Assembly: GCA_020650975.1 (NCBI GenBank)
Contig: JAIPMN010000761.1
Span: forward strand, 1 to 64,000
Direction of reading: 5' to 3'
DNA: 64,000 nt
DNA from: Apostichopus californicus
Taxonomy: Eukaryota; Echinodermata; Holothuroidea; Aspidochirotida; Stichopodidae
The notes below the pieces were generated by a model that did no database searches, was not told the DNA's origin, and saw only the letters and a list, made by a program, of their open reading frames with translations. The translations under genes were made by a program, and so were the position numbers. This document shows positions 31,101 through 42,100 of this stretch, in pieces. Numbering within the stretch: the first letter of the stretch is position 1; every line of letters begins with the position of its first letter.

Positions 31101-34100
31101 TATTTTTTTAATTTTTTTTTTTTTTAATTTGAGATCTGGTAGTCTTTGTAACTCTTCTTCCTTATTACTCCCATAGTAGTCTGTATAGGGTGTCTCGCCT
31201 TTCTCTTACTCAAACATATTTCACCACCCCAAAATGTTTGGGGAAATTTGTTCTCCCAAATTTATTCTCCCAAGGTATTCAAGCTGATGAACTTCTTTAT
31301 GGATGCCACCCCCCTCCCCCTGTCCCTAATTTTATAGTGCCCTTCAAGGTGCTTTTCCTGTAAACTTCTGTTATATGAGAAAAATCTGATTCTTGTCAAA
31401 CCTATGAACTATCAGTTGAATTTGAAGCAGGGATAGTTAACATATATCAGAACACACCTACACACATGTCTGAGTCTGGAGCTTTAGCATCCCTTATGTT
31501 ACCAATGCCTGTAATTACCTGATATTGTCTTGGTGCACCCTGTTGTTATTAATCTCCCATTAAAGTTTGAATTGGCAGCAAAATTATGTTGATAGCCTAG
31601 AGTGTTCTTTACCTATTCAATCTTTGAGGTTTAGTTTTAAGTCCATTCATAACATGTATCATCCATGTTCTTTACCTCTTCAATCTTTGAGGTTTATTGT
31701 TAAGTCCATTCATAACATGTATCATTCATGTTCTTTACCTCTTCAATCTTTGAAGTTTAGTGTTAAGTCCATTCATAACATGTAATGTCCATATTATTTA
31801 CCTCTTCAATCTTTGTGGTTTAGTGTTAAGTCCATTCATAACATGTATCATCCATGTTCTTTACCTCTTCAATCTTTGAGGTTTAGTGTTAAGTCCATTC
31901 ACAACATATATCATCCATGTTCTTTACCTCTTCAATCTTTGAGGTTTAGTGTTAAGTCCATTCATACTGTAACATGTATCATCCATGTTCTTTACCTCTT
32001 CAATCTTTGAGGTTTAGTTTTAAGTCCATTCATAACATGTATCATCCATGTTCTTTACCTCTTCAATCTTTGAGGTTTAGTGTTAAGTCCATTCATAACA
32101 TGTAATGTCCATATTATTTACCTCTTCAATCTTTGAGGTTTAGTGTTAAGTCCATTCATAACATGTATCATCCATGTTCTTTACCTCTTCAATCTTTGAG
32201 GTTTAGTGTTAAGTCCATTCACAACATATATCATCCATGTTCTTTACCTCTTCAATCTTTGAGGTTTAGTGTTAAGTCCATTCACAACATATATCATCCA
32301 TGTTCTTTACCTCTTCAATCTTTGAGGTTTAGTGTTAAGTCCATTCATAACATGTATCATCCATGTTCTTTACCTCTTCAATCTTTGAGGTTCAGTGTTA
32401 AGTCCATTCATAACATGTATCATCCATGTTCTTTACCTCTTCAATCTTTGAGGTTTAGTGTTAAGTCCATTCATAACATGTATCATCCATGTTCTTTACC
32501 TCTTCAATCTTTGTGGTTTAGTGTTAAGTCCATTCATAACATGTATCATCCATATTATTTACCTCTTCAATCTTTGTGGTTTAGTGTTAAGTCCATTCAT
32601 AACATGTATCATCCATGCCCTCATGAATTATCCAGAACAAACAAAACACCATGCTCTGTTTATAAAGTTTAAGTGGAACTGGAGTTAACTGCGGTAATAT
32701 CCCAATTTGGATTTTATGACTAAGTAACGTCAGCCATTTGAAAGATCTTAGCAAAGTTCAAAGTCTCTCTTCCAGTAAATAATTTTCCAAAACTTTGACA
32801 TTTAGGAGAGTGGCGTCGGTTTCCTTTTCGAGACTGCTCGGTCAGATATTTAAAAACAAATGTTGGTAGATTGATCTATTGTCCGGTGCTCGGCTTGGTT
32901 TGAAATATAGCTTGCATTAAATTATTAAACACAAAGTAAATATTAATCAGAAATTGTTTTTGGCTTTTAAACCAATTGACGTACAGAGTCATATGTAGGA
33001 TGATGTCAATGGAAATGGATCAAGTCAAATTTAAAAATCAACTTGAGCAATTGGAGGTGTTATTTTTTATTTTTTTGATATCGAAGAACCAAGAACATTT
33101 GGTATGAAATCCTCGCTCCAGCACAGATCTGACCCTACTGTCTTCACAATTAAGGACTAACATGAGAGAGTCAATATTGTGGATTATAATAAAGGAGGAA
33201 GTTCATAAACAAAAATATTATGTTATATAGATTCAAAAATATTGTTTATTTGTTGTACATGTGTGAGGTAAGCCCTCAGCATACTGAGCACTGGACTCAT
33301 CACGACTGGACACAACTCAAGCGTCAGTCAGTGTATAGCAGCAGCCTTTACCCTTTCACTATGATGGCAGTGTATAGAGTCAGCCTTTACCCATTCACTA
33401 TGGTGGCAGTGTATGGGGGCAGCCTTAACCCTTTCACTATGATGGCAGTGTGTGGTGGCAGCCTTGACCCTTTCACTATGCTGGCAGTGTATAGCAGCAG
33501 CCTTTACCCTTTCACTATCCTGGCAGTGTATGGCAGCAGCCTTTACCCTTTCACTATAATGGCAGTGTATTGCGGCAGCCTCTACCCTTTCACTATGCTG
33601 GCAGTGTATAGCAGCAGCCTTTACCCTTTCACTATCCTGGCAGTGTATGGCAGCAGCCTTTACCCTTTCACTATAATGGCAGTGTATAGCCGCAGCCTTC
33701 ACCCTATCACTATGCTGCAAAACAACTGCTGTTATAATAGTGTGCAGCAGAAGCATTAAACATGTTGATAATATATTTAACAGTTAAGTCTGTACACCAC
33801 CTACAGTAGTGTAGTAACTATTACATTATAAGTTTACAATGTTTGTACTATACCAGATGATAATAATACTGAGTCTAGAAGGTTTTGTCCATAAATCTTG
33901 GCAATTGAAAGTTTATATTAACTAGGTATGAGTACATATAAATATCAATATTTAGCAATAAGCCTGTAAATCTTAGGATGATAGCAGGTTGATTAATCTT
34001 CTCAAGGCATTTTTTTTCTGTCATATTATGACAGCTTTTGACTTATTCCAGAGCAAGTTTCTAGCAAGAAACAAAAATATGCAGAATAAAACTTTAGACA

Positions 34101-35858
34101 ACAAATGAACAGAATGAATAACGACCGAACAATAATTAATTCTAGTAATTTTTTTTAAATTTTATTTTCGTAATTTTGTGTTCTGCTTCTCTGTTTGCAG
34201 CTTAAATATTCTTGTCTAACATCTGCGTGAAATATTATTAACATTTGTAATTATTAACAGTTAAAGTGCATTCAGAAAACTTGGAAAATTACTCCAAAAA
34301 AATATATAACTAAAACAAATACTTGAGATTTGATTATTTTCCTCTACTTTAGTCGTCAAATTTAAGCCATGCCTTAAAACTCATCCGGTTAGACCCTGAT
34401 TTTAAGTCATTAATAATAGTATCTTGCAAATTATGTAACATTTGAAATATACTCAGTTTTTTGTTTTTTTAGGTTGGTATCTGCTAGTTAATACTATCGA
34501 AAAAAAGTCACTGTGAATAATTTGCCAGGGATAATCTAGTGAATACTTGCTAATCAATGTAATTAACATATCTTTGGTTGGCTACAAAGAAATATTATAA
34601 TTTTTTATCTTCGTACTGTATACAGTAGCATTGAAGATCACTTCAATTAGAACAGTCATTGGGTATTTTTAAGCGATATATATTATATTCAGTACACTGC
34701 TTTAAGTTGGTAGCAAGAGAGATCAGTTTACAGACTGGTAGAGCATCATTTAAGCATCTTCCACGTTGAACTGTCTGGCCATGTAATACACCGCCGATGA
34801 ACAAATTGTCTAGCTGGTATTTCTTGGCTAGCTGCTGGTTTGATAAGGGGGGCCGTATGCCATGTTTCTCTGCCACAGTAAGAAGACTGATGCGTATAGT
34901 CTGTAATCACTTGCCTGACTGCTCCAGTCTGTAAAAAATGCTAATCTCCCACGGGATATATGGCAATGGAGATCGTTAAATACTTCAATTAGGTCATTGC
35001 TTGTTAAATTGCTCGCTGAGGCAAACCAATGATGGCTTCACTTCTGAGATAATTTGGATACAGACAGTACGAGAAATGATGATGGCCCGGAAAGCCTTGA
35101 ATGTTATAAAAAACAGGATTAAATCTACACACACAAAAAAAGAGGGCGAATTATTACTAAACATAAAGAGATGAAACACAGCCTGGCTTAGACAAAGTTT
35201 ATCATAACATTGTGTAAGTTTTGGTGAAGAAATTTATGCAAATATGTTTTTTAAAGAGTCGGTGAGGAGACTACGTTTTTGACTACAGGGGAGTACATCA
35301 ATTACTGGTAGGGATTTAGTAAGTAGTTTGACTGTAGTGTTACCCGAAAATAAAAGTGTGTAGAGATACAGTGGCAGGGGGTGGGGACGGGTTGGAGGGG
35401 GGGGAGGGGTTGGTGGTGGCCCTCCCTATAAATGAGCTGGGTGAGCTGATAACTTACATTATCACTTAGTAAGAATGCTGTACATAAATGAGAAGTTTCT
35501 AAGTGTAGTCTGTGAAGACCTTCTGCTTTGGGTTCCAGTGAAGAATTACAGTATTTCTCTGTCACGATAGTTGACGATAAGTTTTGTGACAGTTGCTTGA
35601 TAATTCCAGAAGGGGTTGCAGGGAGTAGGGTTGGGGGGCTGGGGTTAAATTATACTTTGTCCCCTCCCCCCTTGAGCAATAACCCTTGATGCACATCAAG
35701 TTCCAAATATGATTCTTATCATCTTCATGTTCCTCTTGTTGTTTGCTTTAGATCATGTTAACCAGTGCCCAAACAATGTTGTCCTTCCGGAGATTCTGAA
35801 GTCGATTCCCAAGTCAAGCAAATTACCAAAGGTCCGACACCGATGGAATATTAATGAG
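19132..35858 (+). CDS. CAMTA: CAMTA transcription factor, first two coding exons (gene runs off the right edge)
   Basis: Calmodulin-binding transcription activator: a nuclear protein with an N-terminal CG-1 DNA-binding domain, followed in the family by TIG, ankyrin and IQ parts. Only the N-terminus is here. Exon 1 is 19132-19195 (MNSRSTEV to NLSI, phase 1, donor GTGAGT). Exon 2 is 35752-35858 (acceptor TTTGCTTTAG, donor GTAAGC). Joined in frame they give 57 residues. Exon 2 ends LPEILKSIPKSSKLPK-VRHRWNINE, matching the start of vertebrate CG-1 domains (LPKKLLECLPK...ERHRWNTNE). It stops exactly at the position where, from memory, vertebrate genes also have an intron before the EIA-YLI segment. 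I could not find the next CG-1 exon in the remaining 28 kb. Family call strong; exon 1 rests on phase, splice site and similarity to the short CAMTA2 N-terminus. Confidence 0.8.
20585..21262. repeat. Degenerate tandem duplication of about 390 bp in CAMTA intron 1
   Basis: Two diverged copies share ordered landmarks: GTGACGTATGGAACATGTG / GTGATGTATGGGACAT, GAAAAGTAATGTTTT, TTAATGGTTTGTAT, and TTCATCATTCAAGAACAAAT (20825 and 21236). No coding potential. Confidence 0.65.
22951..22990. repeat. (GAAAA)n microsatellite
   Basis: Eight pentanucleotide units of GAAAA. Confidence 0.95.
24126..24211. repeat. 30-bp tandem repeat, three copies
   Basis: CCTTCATCCCTGCAGGCAAA recurs at 24132, 24162 and 24193, separated by CTCCCACCCCC runs. 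Confidence 0.95.
24560..24720. repeat. Low-complexity ATTT-rich stretch
   Basis: Runs of TTATTTATTTATTT and almost pure A/T sequence. No gene. Confidence 0.8.
25035..25380. repeat. Imperfect repeats of a TTCACTGTGTATTTT unit
   Basis: Segments such as GGCCTCATACAACAGTATAAC and TATTGTTCACTGTGTATTTT recur two to four times with variable spacing. The weakly repetitive open frames here are by-products. Confidence 0.7.
25636..27483. repeat. 108-bp minisatellite with a higher-order 324-bp pattern
   Basis: Units begin GTTAGCTAGAATGCCCTC at 25657, 25765, 25873 and 25981, then after the gap at 26543 and every 108 bases to 27407. Stops occur in the frames, so it is not coding. After the gap, a variant with CCTCCTGGGTGATAGTGC and GAATGAACAT recurs at 26543, 26867 and 27191, every third unit. 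Units before the gap are the simpler type. Confidence 0.97.
25991..26542. other. Assembly gap (552 N) inside the 108-bp array
   Basis: A run of N. The distance between the unit starts flanking it (25981 and 26543) is 562 bases, not a multiple of 108. The gap size is therefore probably an estimate, or the hidden array has an indel. Confidence 0.98.
28225..28470. repeat. Interspersed repeat ending in (ATT)n
   Basis: An ATTATTATTATTATTA run at one end adjoins TTATAGCACATAATCCACAA and TATGCGCTTTACAATTAACC, a phrase I associate with widespread short repeats in marine invertebrate genomes. The richer G+C and the microsatellite end suggest a SINE-like element read on the minus strand with a trinucleotide tail. 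Boundaries are approximate. Confidence 0.5.
31603..32617. repeat. 63-bp minisatellite, about 16 copies
   Basis: The unit is TGTTCTTTACCTCTTCAATC followed by TTTGAGGTTTAGTGTTAAGT and CCATTCATAACATGTATCAT plus CCA. Because 63 is divisible by three, one frame stays open for 179 codons as a 21-residue repeat. Unit variants (ATGTCCATATTATTT; CACAACATATATC) recur in order about 317 bp apart, showing multi-unit duplication. Confidence 0.95.
33327..33717. repeat. 39-bp minisatellite, about 10 copies, open on both strands
   Basis: The unit is GGCAGTGTATAGCAGCAGCC followed by TTTACCCTTTCACTATGCT, spaced 39 bp (for example 33366 and 33405). It creates open frames on both strands (13-residue repeats such as SSLYPFTMLAVY), which I take to be artefacts. 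Confidence 0.95.
34643..34876 (-). CDS. Unrecognised open frame in CAMTA intron 1
   Basis: A 77-codon open frame whose first 55 residues look protein-like in composition (IRPPLSNQQLAKKYQLDNLF, then GGVLHGQTVQRGRCLNDALP) and are richer in G+C than the surrounding intron. The final part (EYNIYRLKIPNDCSN) is less convincing. I recognise no family, and no partner exon or splice boundary is evident. It may be a fragment of a mobile element or retro-copy, or chance. Confidence 0.15.
   Translation of the reverse strand: MAEKHGIRPPLSNQQLAKKYQLDNLFIGGVLHGQTVQRGRCLNDALPVCKLISLATNLKQCTEYNIYRLKIPNDCSN
35752..35858 (+). CDS. CAMTA: CAMTA exon 2: start of the CG-1 DNA-binding domain
   Basis: 107 nt in a phase 1 to 0 exon, with a strong pyrimidine tract before TTTAG and a GTAAGC donor. 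The peptide contains LPEILKSIPKSSKLPK followed by VRHRWNINE, the conserved opening of CG-1. The surrounding open frame continues past the donor by chance and is not coding. Confidence 0.88.
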
Positions 35859-37787
35859 GTAAGCATTGTTACCTGGAGAGACAGAAAAGTTTACCAAAGA
35901 GGGGAGGGAGGGAGGGGGTGGGGAAGGCCCCTAGAGCCCAGGTCATGGATTGTACTCCCTGTCCAAAGGTTGCAGCAGCTGCAAAATCCCCCCTCCCCCA
36001 CAGGAATGCTGAATCCATATCAAGCAATACAGATTAACACTGCAGACCAGCTGTGTTTATTGGGTGAAACTTTAGAGCCGAAAAGATGACATCGTACGCA
36101 GCCAGGCTTCAACCATGCTGCAGCCGAATCTTTCTGGCTGAAATCCTGACGAGAGGAGAAACCTTGGTAGATTGAAGATTTACCCCCGAGATCTTCTAAA
36201 TTCTGCGTATGTTTGACTACCCTCACTGAGTATGTTTTTCTGTGTCAGGTAACACGTCGTAAATTACTTTTGACATTTATTCAGCTACTAACTACCCTAT
36301 GGCTTCTTTGATTAATGTTTAACCTATTTTGACGTCAGCTAAGGAATGATCAAGGAAACGGGTTGCATAATTTGTGGTAAATGATTGATTTTGGAACATT
36401 TCGAGCACTCTTGAAGAATAGACTATGAGCACTGCAGTTGTTATTGAAGTTATGACTTCTCCTTGAGATCATTCCGATTTGAATTTGGCCTAAAGTAAGG
36501 TTTTCAAAAATGTCAAACTTTCATCCGTCAAAGATTATCACATTGATATATATGTCAAAAATTACAAGTTAATATGAACAGGAAAAAACAGACTGAACAA
36601 GTAAAATCAAGCTTTGCTTAATAGTTCCAAAATTCAAAGTTTGAGACTATTTTGCTACATAAATTGAAATTGCCCCACTCAGACAATTCCAGAAGCACAA
36701 AATCCTCACAAAGAACAGTGTGTACAGACATAAAATTGGTAAAACTGTCCAAAAATTGCTTCATAGGTGGAATTTTTGTAAATAAACAGAACTGCTTTCA
36801 AATTTGTGAATGTATTGAAAAGAGTGGTATGCCCTATGCAGCTTCTTCTGGGTACAATTCAGTTGCCTTGATTTGCATCAGTGGTGAAATAACAAGTGAC
36901 TTTTTGTGAGTTTTCTTTATTATACCATAAAAATGTAAATGTTACAGTTCGAAGGGTTCTGTGTTACAAAGATGCATATTTTCATTTGTGTCGCTATTTT
37001 GTTATCTTGCAAATCGTGTCTGCCATACCAGATACGCAATCAAAATATTTGTTTAAATGCCGTATCTGTCGTGTTTTATCGCAAAGATAAAGTATCAAAC
37101 TTTTGCCGGTAGCTCTCTACGTACCAAGTCCTCGATGTCACCCGGCAAATCCAGATTTACCGTTCCTGAAGCTGCTGTGCCGTCTGTGACACAGTTTTGA
37201 AAATCTTTACCGCGCAGGTGTTGCAGCCATAACTTGCACCTCTGTAATTGTTTCCCAGCGTAATAAAATCAATTTCTGGAAAGTGACATTATGCTGTGCC
37301 CATGACTTTGCTATCTTCTGTAATTCAGAAACAGTGTGCAGCGGTTTGCAATGTCACTTATATAATTGACTCTTTGCTTGTTGGAGGTAGTGTTTGGCAG
37401 AAACATTTTGCTTCTTGTCACTTGATGCACTAGTTTTACCAAACAAAGTATGGATGTGAAATGCAACTCATCAATCCAAGATATTTTTTGCTAAATAGAC
37501 TTTAATGAACCTTGTTGAGTTTGACAAGTTTGTCTCTGGGATTCCTTTGATTCATCCTTTAGTCAAATGCAAAATCACAGAACTGCTAACATGCCAACGA
37601 ATTGTTTGGTTTATCCTAGATATAAAAATGAGTGCTCAGTTTAGCCAAACATAAATATATGTACTTATGCAACTTGTATCGTGATAACAAAAATTGGTCA
37701 AAATAGCAGTTTTAAAAATTCATAACAGTGTTGAAGGACAATTTGTTTAAATGAAAGTGGATCATGTTTGCTGTAGTGGGTATTATA

Positions 37788-37866
37788 ACACACAGACACA
37801 ACAAATTGGGATTACGTGGACGTGACACACCTACACAACAAATGGGATTACGTGGACGTGACACAT
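37788..37866. repeat. Short direct duplication
   Basis: GGGATTACGTGGACGTGACACA occurs twice (trimmed core GGATTACGTGGACGTGACAC), with CACAACAAAT ahead of each copy. Confidence 0.85.
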
Positions 37867-38269
37867 AAACATTTAACACATTATTGGTGATTGCTGCTGG
37901 AGTAGTTTGAAATGTCCTTGAATATGAAATAATGTACCTATCGTGAAGATCTTTTATGAATGCCCATTACAGAATGAAAGACTTCAGTGTTTGAGAACTA
38001 AAAATCATACACATATCCTTCTGTAAATATTGATTGTAATATAAACAAGGTTTAAAAGTAAAACCTTTATTGCAGATTTTGATTTGACTTCACATCCCTC
38101 TTACCTGTCTCCATGCTGCACTCAAATCAACCTAGCTTACACATTTTGGGGTTATAGGGTAAGAAAAGACCTGTCAAAATATGGGTCAGCCCACGTAACA
38201 TCCACAAACTTTATAACTAATATTAAAAAGGTGATCAAAACAGATTGAGTCTTCTACTTGTTCGCACAT

Positions 38270-39160
38270 CATATCAAGTACTATAAGCCTTCACTTGTCT
38301 TCACATTAAATTAAGTAACATTCACCTGTCTTCACATTGAATTAAGTAACATTCACTTTTTTTCGCATCAAATCAAGTAGCAGTCACTTGTCTTCACATC
38401 GAATCAAGTAGCATTCACTTGTCTTCACATTGAATCAAGTAGTATTTTATTGCCTTCACATCAAATCAAGTAGCATTCACTTGTCTTCACATAAAATCAA
38501 GAAGCTGTCTTCACATTGAATCAAGTAGTATTTTATTGCCTTCACATCAATCAAGTAACAATCAATAATGTCTGCATATCTTCTGTAAGCAAGTCAAACA
38601 AGTAGCAGTCACTTGTCTTCACGTCGAATCAAGTAGCATTACCTTGTCGTTGCATCAATCAAGTAGCATTCACTTGTCTTCACATTAAATCAAGTAGCAG
38701 TCACTTGTCTTCACATCGAATCAAGTAGCACTCACCTGTCTTCACATTGAATCAAGTAGTATTTTATTGCCTTCACATCAAATCAAGTAACAATCAATAA
38801 TGTCTGCATATCTACTGTAAGCAAGTCAAACAAGTAGCAGTCACTTGTCTTCACGTCGAATCAAGTAGCATTACCTTGTCGTTGCATCAATCAAGTAGCA
38901 TTCACTTGTCTTCACATTAAATCAAGTAGCAGTCACTTGTCTTCACATCGAATCAAGTAGCAGTCACTTGTCTTCACATCGAATCAAGTAGCACTCACCT
39001 GTCTTCACATTGAATCAAGTAGTATTTTATTGCCTTCACATCAAATCAAGTAACAATCAATAATGTCTGCATATCTACTGTAAACAAGTCAAACAAGTTG
39101 CATTCACTTCTGTTCACATGCAATCAACTACGGTACAGTAGCAGTCACTTGTCTTCACAT
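38270..39160. repeat. About 31-bp minisatellite with longer-range duplication
   Basis: Units of the form CACTTGTCTTCACATCGAAT plus CAAGTAGCATT. Larger blocks beginning TTTTATTGCCTTCACATC start at 38445, 38531, 38762 and 39025. The last two full blocks differ by one extra unit (231 versus 263 bp). Repeat and spacer are not separable, so it is not CRISPR-like. Confidence 0.93.
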
Positions 39161-42100
39161 CTCATCTTGCAGAATAAAACACTATTTGTTTGTTTTCAGT
39201 TGTTATCAAGTTTTAGTTTCAGATCCTGGGGTGCTTAGCAATTATTTCTGATAAAGTGATGTTTGGGTGATATTCTGTGTGTTTGTCAAATGATTAATTG
39301 CTTACAAGATTTCTTCATACCACACAGAGATACCAACTGTTGACCTCTTTGCTTTGTGTTATCAGTAGTTTCTTCAGGTCCCTGACTCTGCAGAATTGTT
39401 TATGTACCAAGACTTAATTCAAATATTCCTACCAACTAATTAACTCCCATTTTTCATAAATCTGTGAGAAAATGTTGAGCACTTTCATCTGTGCCTTGTT
39501 TAAAAAGAAACTCAGTAAGGACTTGTTTTCGTGATGAAACAAGCTAGACCAGAGTTTTTGCCCAAACAATCCTCTTAGAGCGACGGTCACAGCTTGTCAG
39601 TAACGGCTGAAGAGGCCATCACCATGGCAACCGTAGTATCAGGGAACAAACATCAATATGGTGGATGGAAATGCTTTTAAAATTAAGGGAAAAACACAAG
39701 GATGATGAAGAATCCTTGATGCAGAGGCAGTTTGTTTGTTGATTATCAATGTGATTGAAAAAGATGATTTGGTTATGCTCCCTGAATTATTGAGGCAAGA
39801 AAGCGACGGCCGGCGATGGTGCCCTAGCTTCTAGAGAACAATATGACGGAGATTAGGCAATGAGAGAGATGTAGCGGCTATTGATTTTAGGTGTCGTGAT
39901 GATCAAATACTTGACTTAGTGGTTCAGGTGTGAATATACACGAAAAAGGATTACTTTAAAAAACCTGTGAGTTGTGTAACTGGCGGATTGCGGATTGAAA
40001 GTCACTGAACAAGATTGTTTTGGTGTGAATGCTAGGAAGTATTAAAGATGAAATATTAAAGTGGAAGGATTTGTTCAAGGCATGAGGAGGAAGACTTGAA
40101 AATAAAATCAAGTTGTGAATTGCATTGAGTCTTAAGAAAGACATAATAAATAAAAAGGCTTGTGTGAATAGCTTTGCTCTACTTGACCACAGCACTGTAT
40201 GAAGCACTCTCATCAGAAAGTTGGAATGGCAGATGAAGGATGTGACCAGTTTTCAGTGGCAGTTAAATGCTAAACATGTTACCAGTTCACTCTAGACTTA
40301 GTACTTCATGATAAGAGTGCAGTTATTGTGAGGAGACAGGGAATTCAGTAAGCAAAGTTAATTCAACCAAAATATGCTGGAAACACAAAAAAAGACTTCT
40401 ACTGGCTATAATCAATTTCTCACTGGCATATTACTTAATTACAAAACACGCCCATTAACCATACAGGCTTTTGATAAAAGCCTGTATGTGATAAAAAGCA
40501 GTAATTTGTTAGGTACTGAAAATATGCCGATTCTTTGACGGACGATTGTTAACACAGAAAGTTACCATTTGTTTCTGTTCTTAATGTTTAGTTGTTAAAA
40601 TTGTGAGTGGCTTTTTCTTCCTACTGGCAGTCAGTATTTATTTATGCACTTGCATTTAGGCAGTATTAAGTAAATAGCCAGATTTTTGAGGCCTGCAGAC
40701 CTGTCCAATACAGATTTCATAGGTTGACATGTTTGATATTTGATATTGTACTTGCCTGTACAGTATGTTTATCCCAGGATACAACCTCTGATCTAATTAC
40801 TCTGCCATTAGTTTAATCAAGTCATTCATACAAACATTCCTACTAAACAGACTGGGACATTCTAAACAACAGTTTTGCAATCTCTTCATCTCATATAAAG
40901 TCAAAAGTTGAAAGTAATTTCTCCTTCCCTACGATCTTGCTTCCATGGAGACAATGTCCCTCTTTCTCACCTCCTGATATTTTCTGTGGATTATTTTCCC
41001 TTTCAGAGACGAGACTGTTAGTCCTTTCAGACTTCTTTGTGAGATTTGCTTTCGGCCATATAGAGATCTATTGCTTAACTCAGTTCTACAGGTTATCTTG
41101 ATACGATGACATAAAATGTTTTGCTGTTGCCCTGGAATCCCCTCAGCATCACACACAACGATTGGAAACCCAATTGACAGCAGCAGCTACTGTACATTGT
41201 GAAATATCACAAAGTCAGGCCAGAACAGGCATTGATTTTATGACTTTCTCTCCTCCAAAAGATGAATGATTTTGCTGAAATCAAAGGAATATGAAAAATA
41301 AAAATAGGAGAAACAAGAAGACTTTAGAGCCGTTTTATGTAGTTTTAACGAAATGTTACCGTTATGCTTCATTGCAATTTGATGTCACACGTTCAGTCAC
41401 TTCTTTTATAGATCTGCTTATATTCAAATGAATTTACGGGTGACCTCATTGGTTATTAAACCATTTTACCCCCGGTTACTCCCTGCTCACCATATCGTTT
41501 TTCCTATTACCCTCTATGTTGCCCCCTTCTCAATAGACGGATGTATAAATAAGGCAAATAATGCTACAAACAATTTAGTGATATTGGCAAGACTGGCCAC
41601 AGTTCTACATATATTGATATTGTTGTGTGTTAAATAATGATACCTCATCATTGATCACTGTGTTCACCAATTAATGTTCTGTGTTTATGTGTGTATGCAC
41701 TTGACTTCCTCCTCTATAGGATATCATGAAAGATATAATATCGTATTAAGAAAGCCTCTCTCACAGAGATAGCGAAATACTAGCCAAACAATATCAGCCC
41801 GAGAATGTAAATTGTGAAAATAAAATAATGAGTTCTGGATAATGACTTCTTTTATGATGTGCTGTGATGTCATAAAGCAGGAAGCAGAGAAAGATTGATA
41901 ACTTCCTAGGTGTGAATAGAATCGAACAATTTATGATACTTTTGTGATATATTATGAAGTCAGCGTGTAATTAACAGTTTCTGGCCAAGCAAATCAGTTT
42001 GATCAGAAGTGACTTGTGTACTTTTCCTACAAAGTCTGACAGGGAACCAAACAGAGAAGGAAACAAAGATAAGATAAGATGAGAAAATCAATATCAGATC

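Noticed and set aside
32133-32672. 179-codon repetitive open frame (SVKSIHNMYHPCSLPLQSLR)
   Set aside because: Produced by the 63-bp tandem repeat. No start context, splice sites or domain, and the unit is non-coding in other copies.
33220-33759. Overlapping long open frames on both strands
   Set aside because: Explained by the 39-bp repeat, whose unit length is a multiple of three and free of stops on both strands.
38270-39160. CRISPR-like array of about 31-bp repeats
   Set aside because: Repeats are contiguous and diverged, with no unique spacers, in a eukaryotic intron.
39626-39660. Start codon in a near-ideal Kozak context (CACCATGGCAACC)
   Set aside because: The frame ends after 18 codons and has no convincing donor. 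The word is better explained as an X-box-like site or chance.
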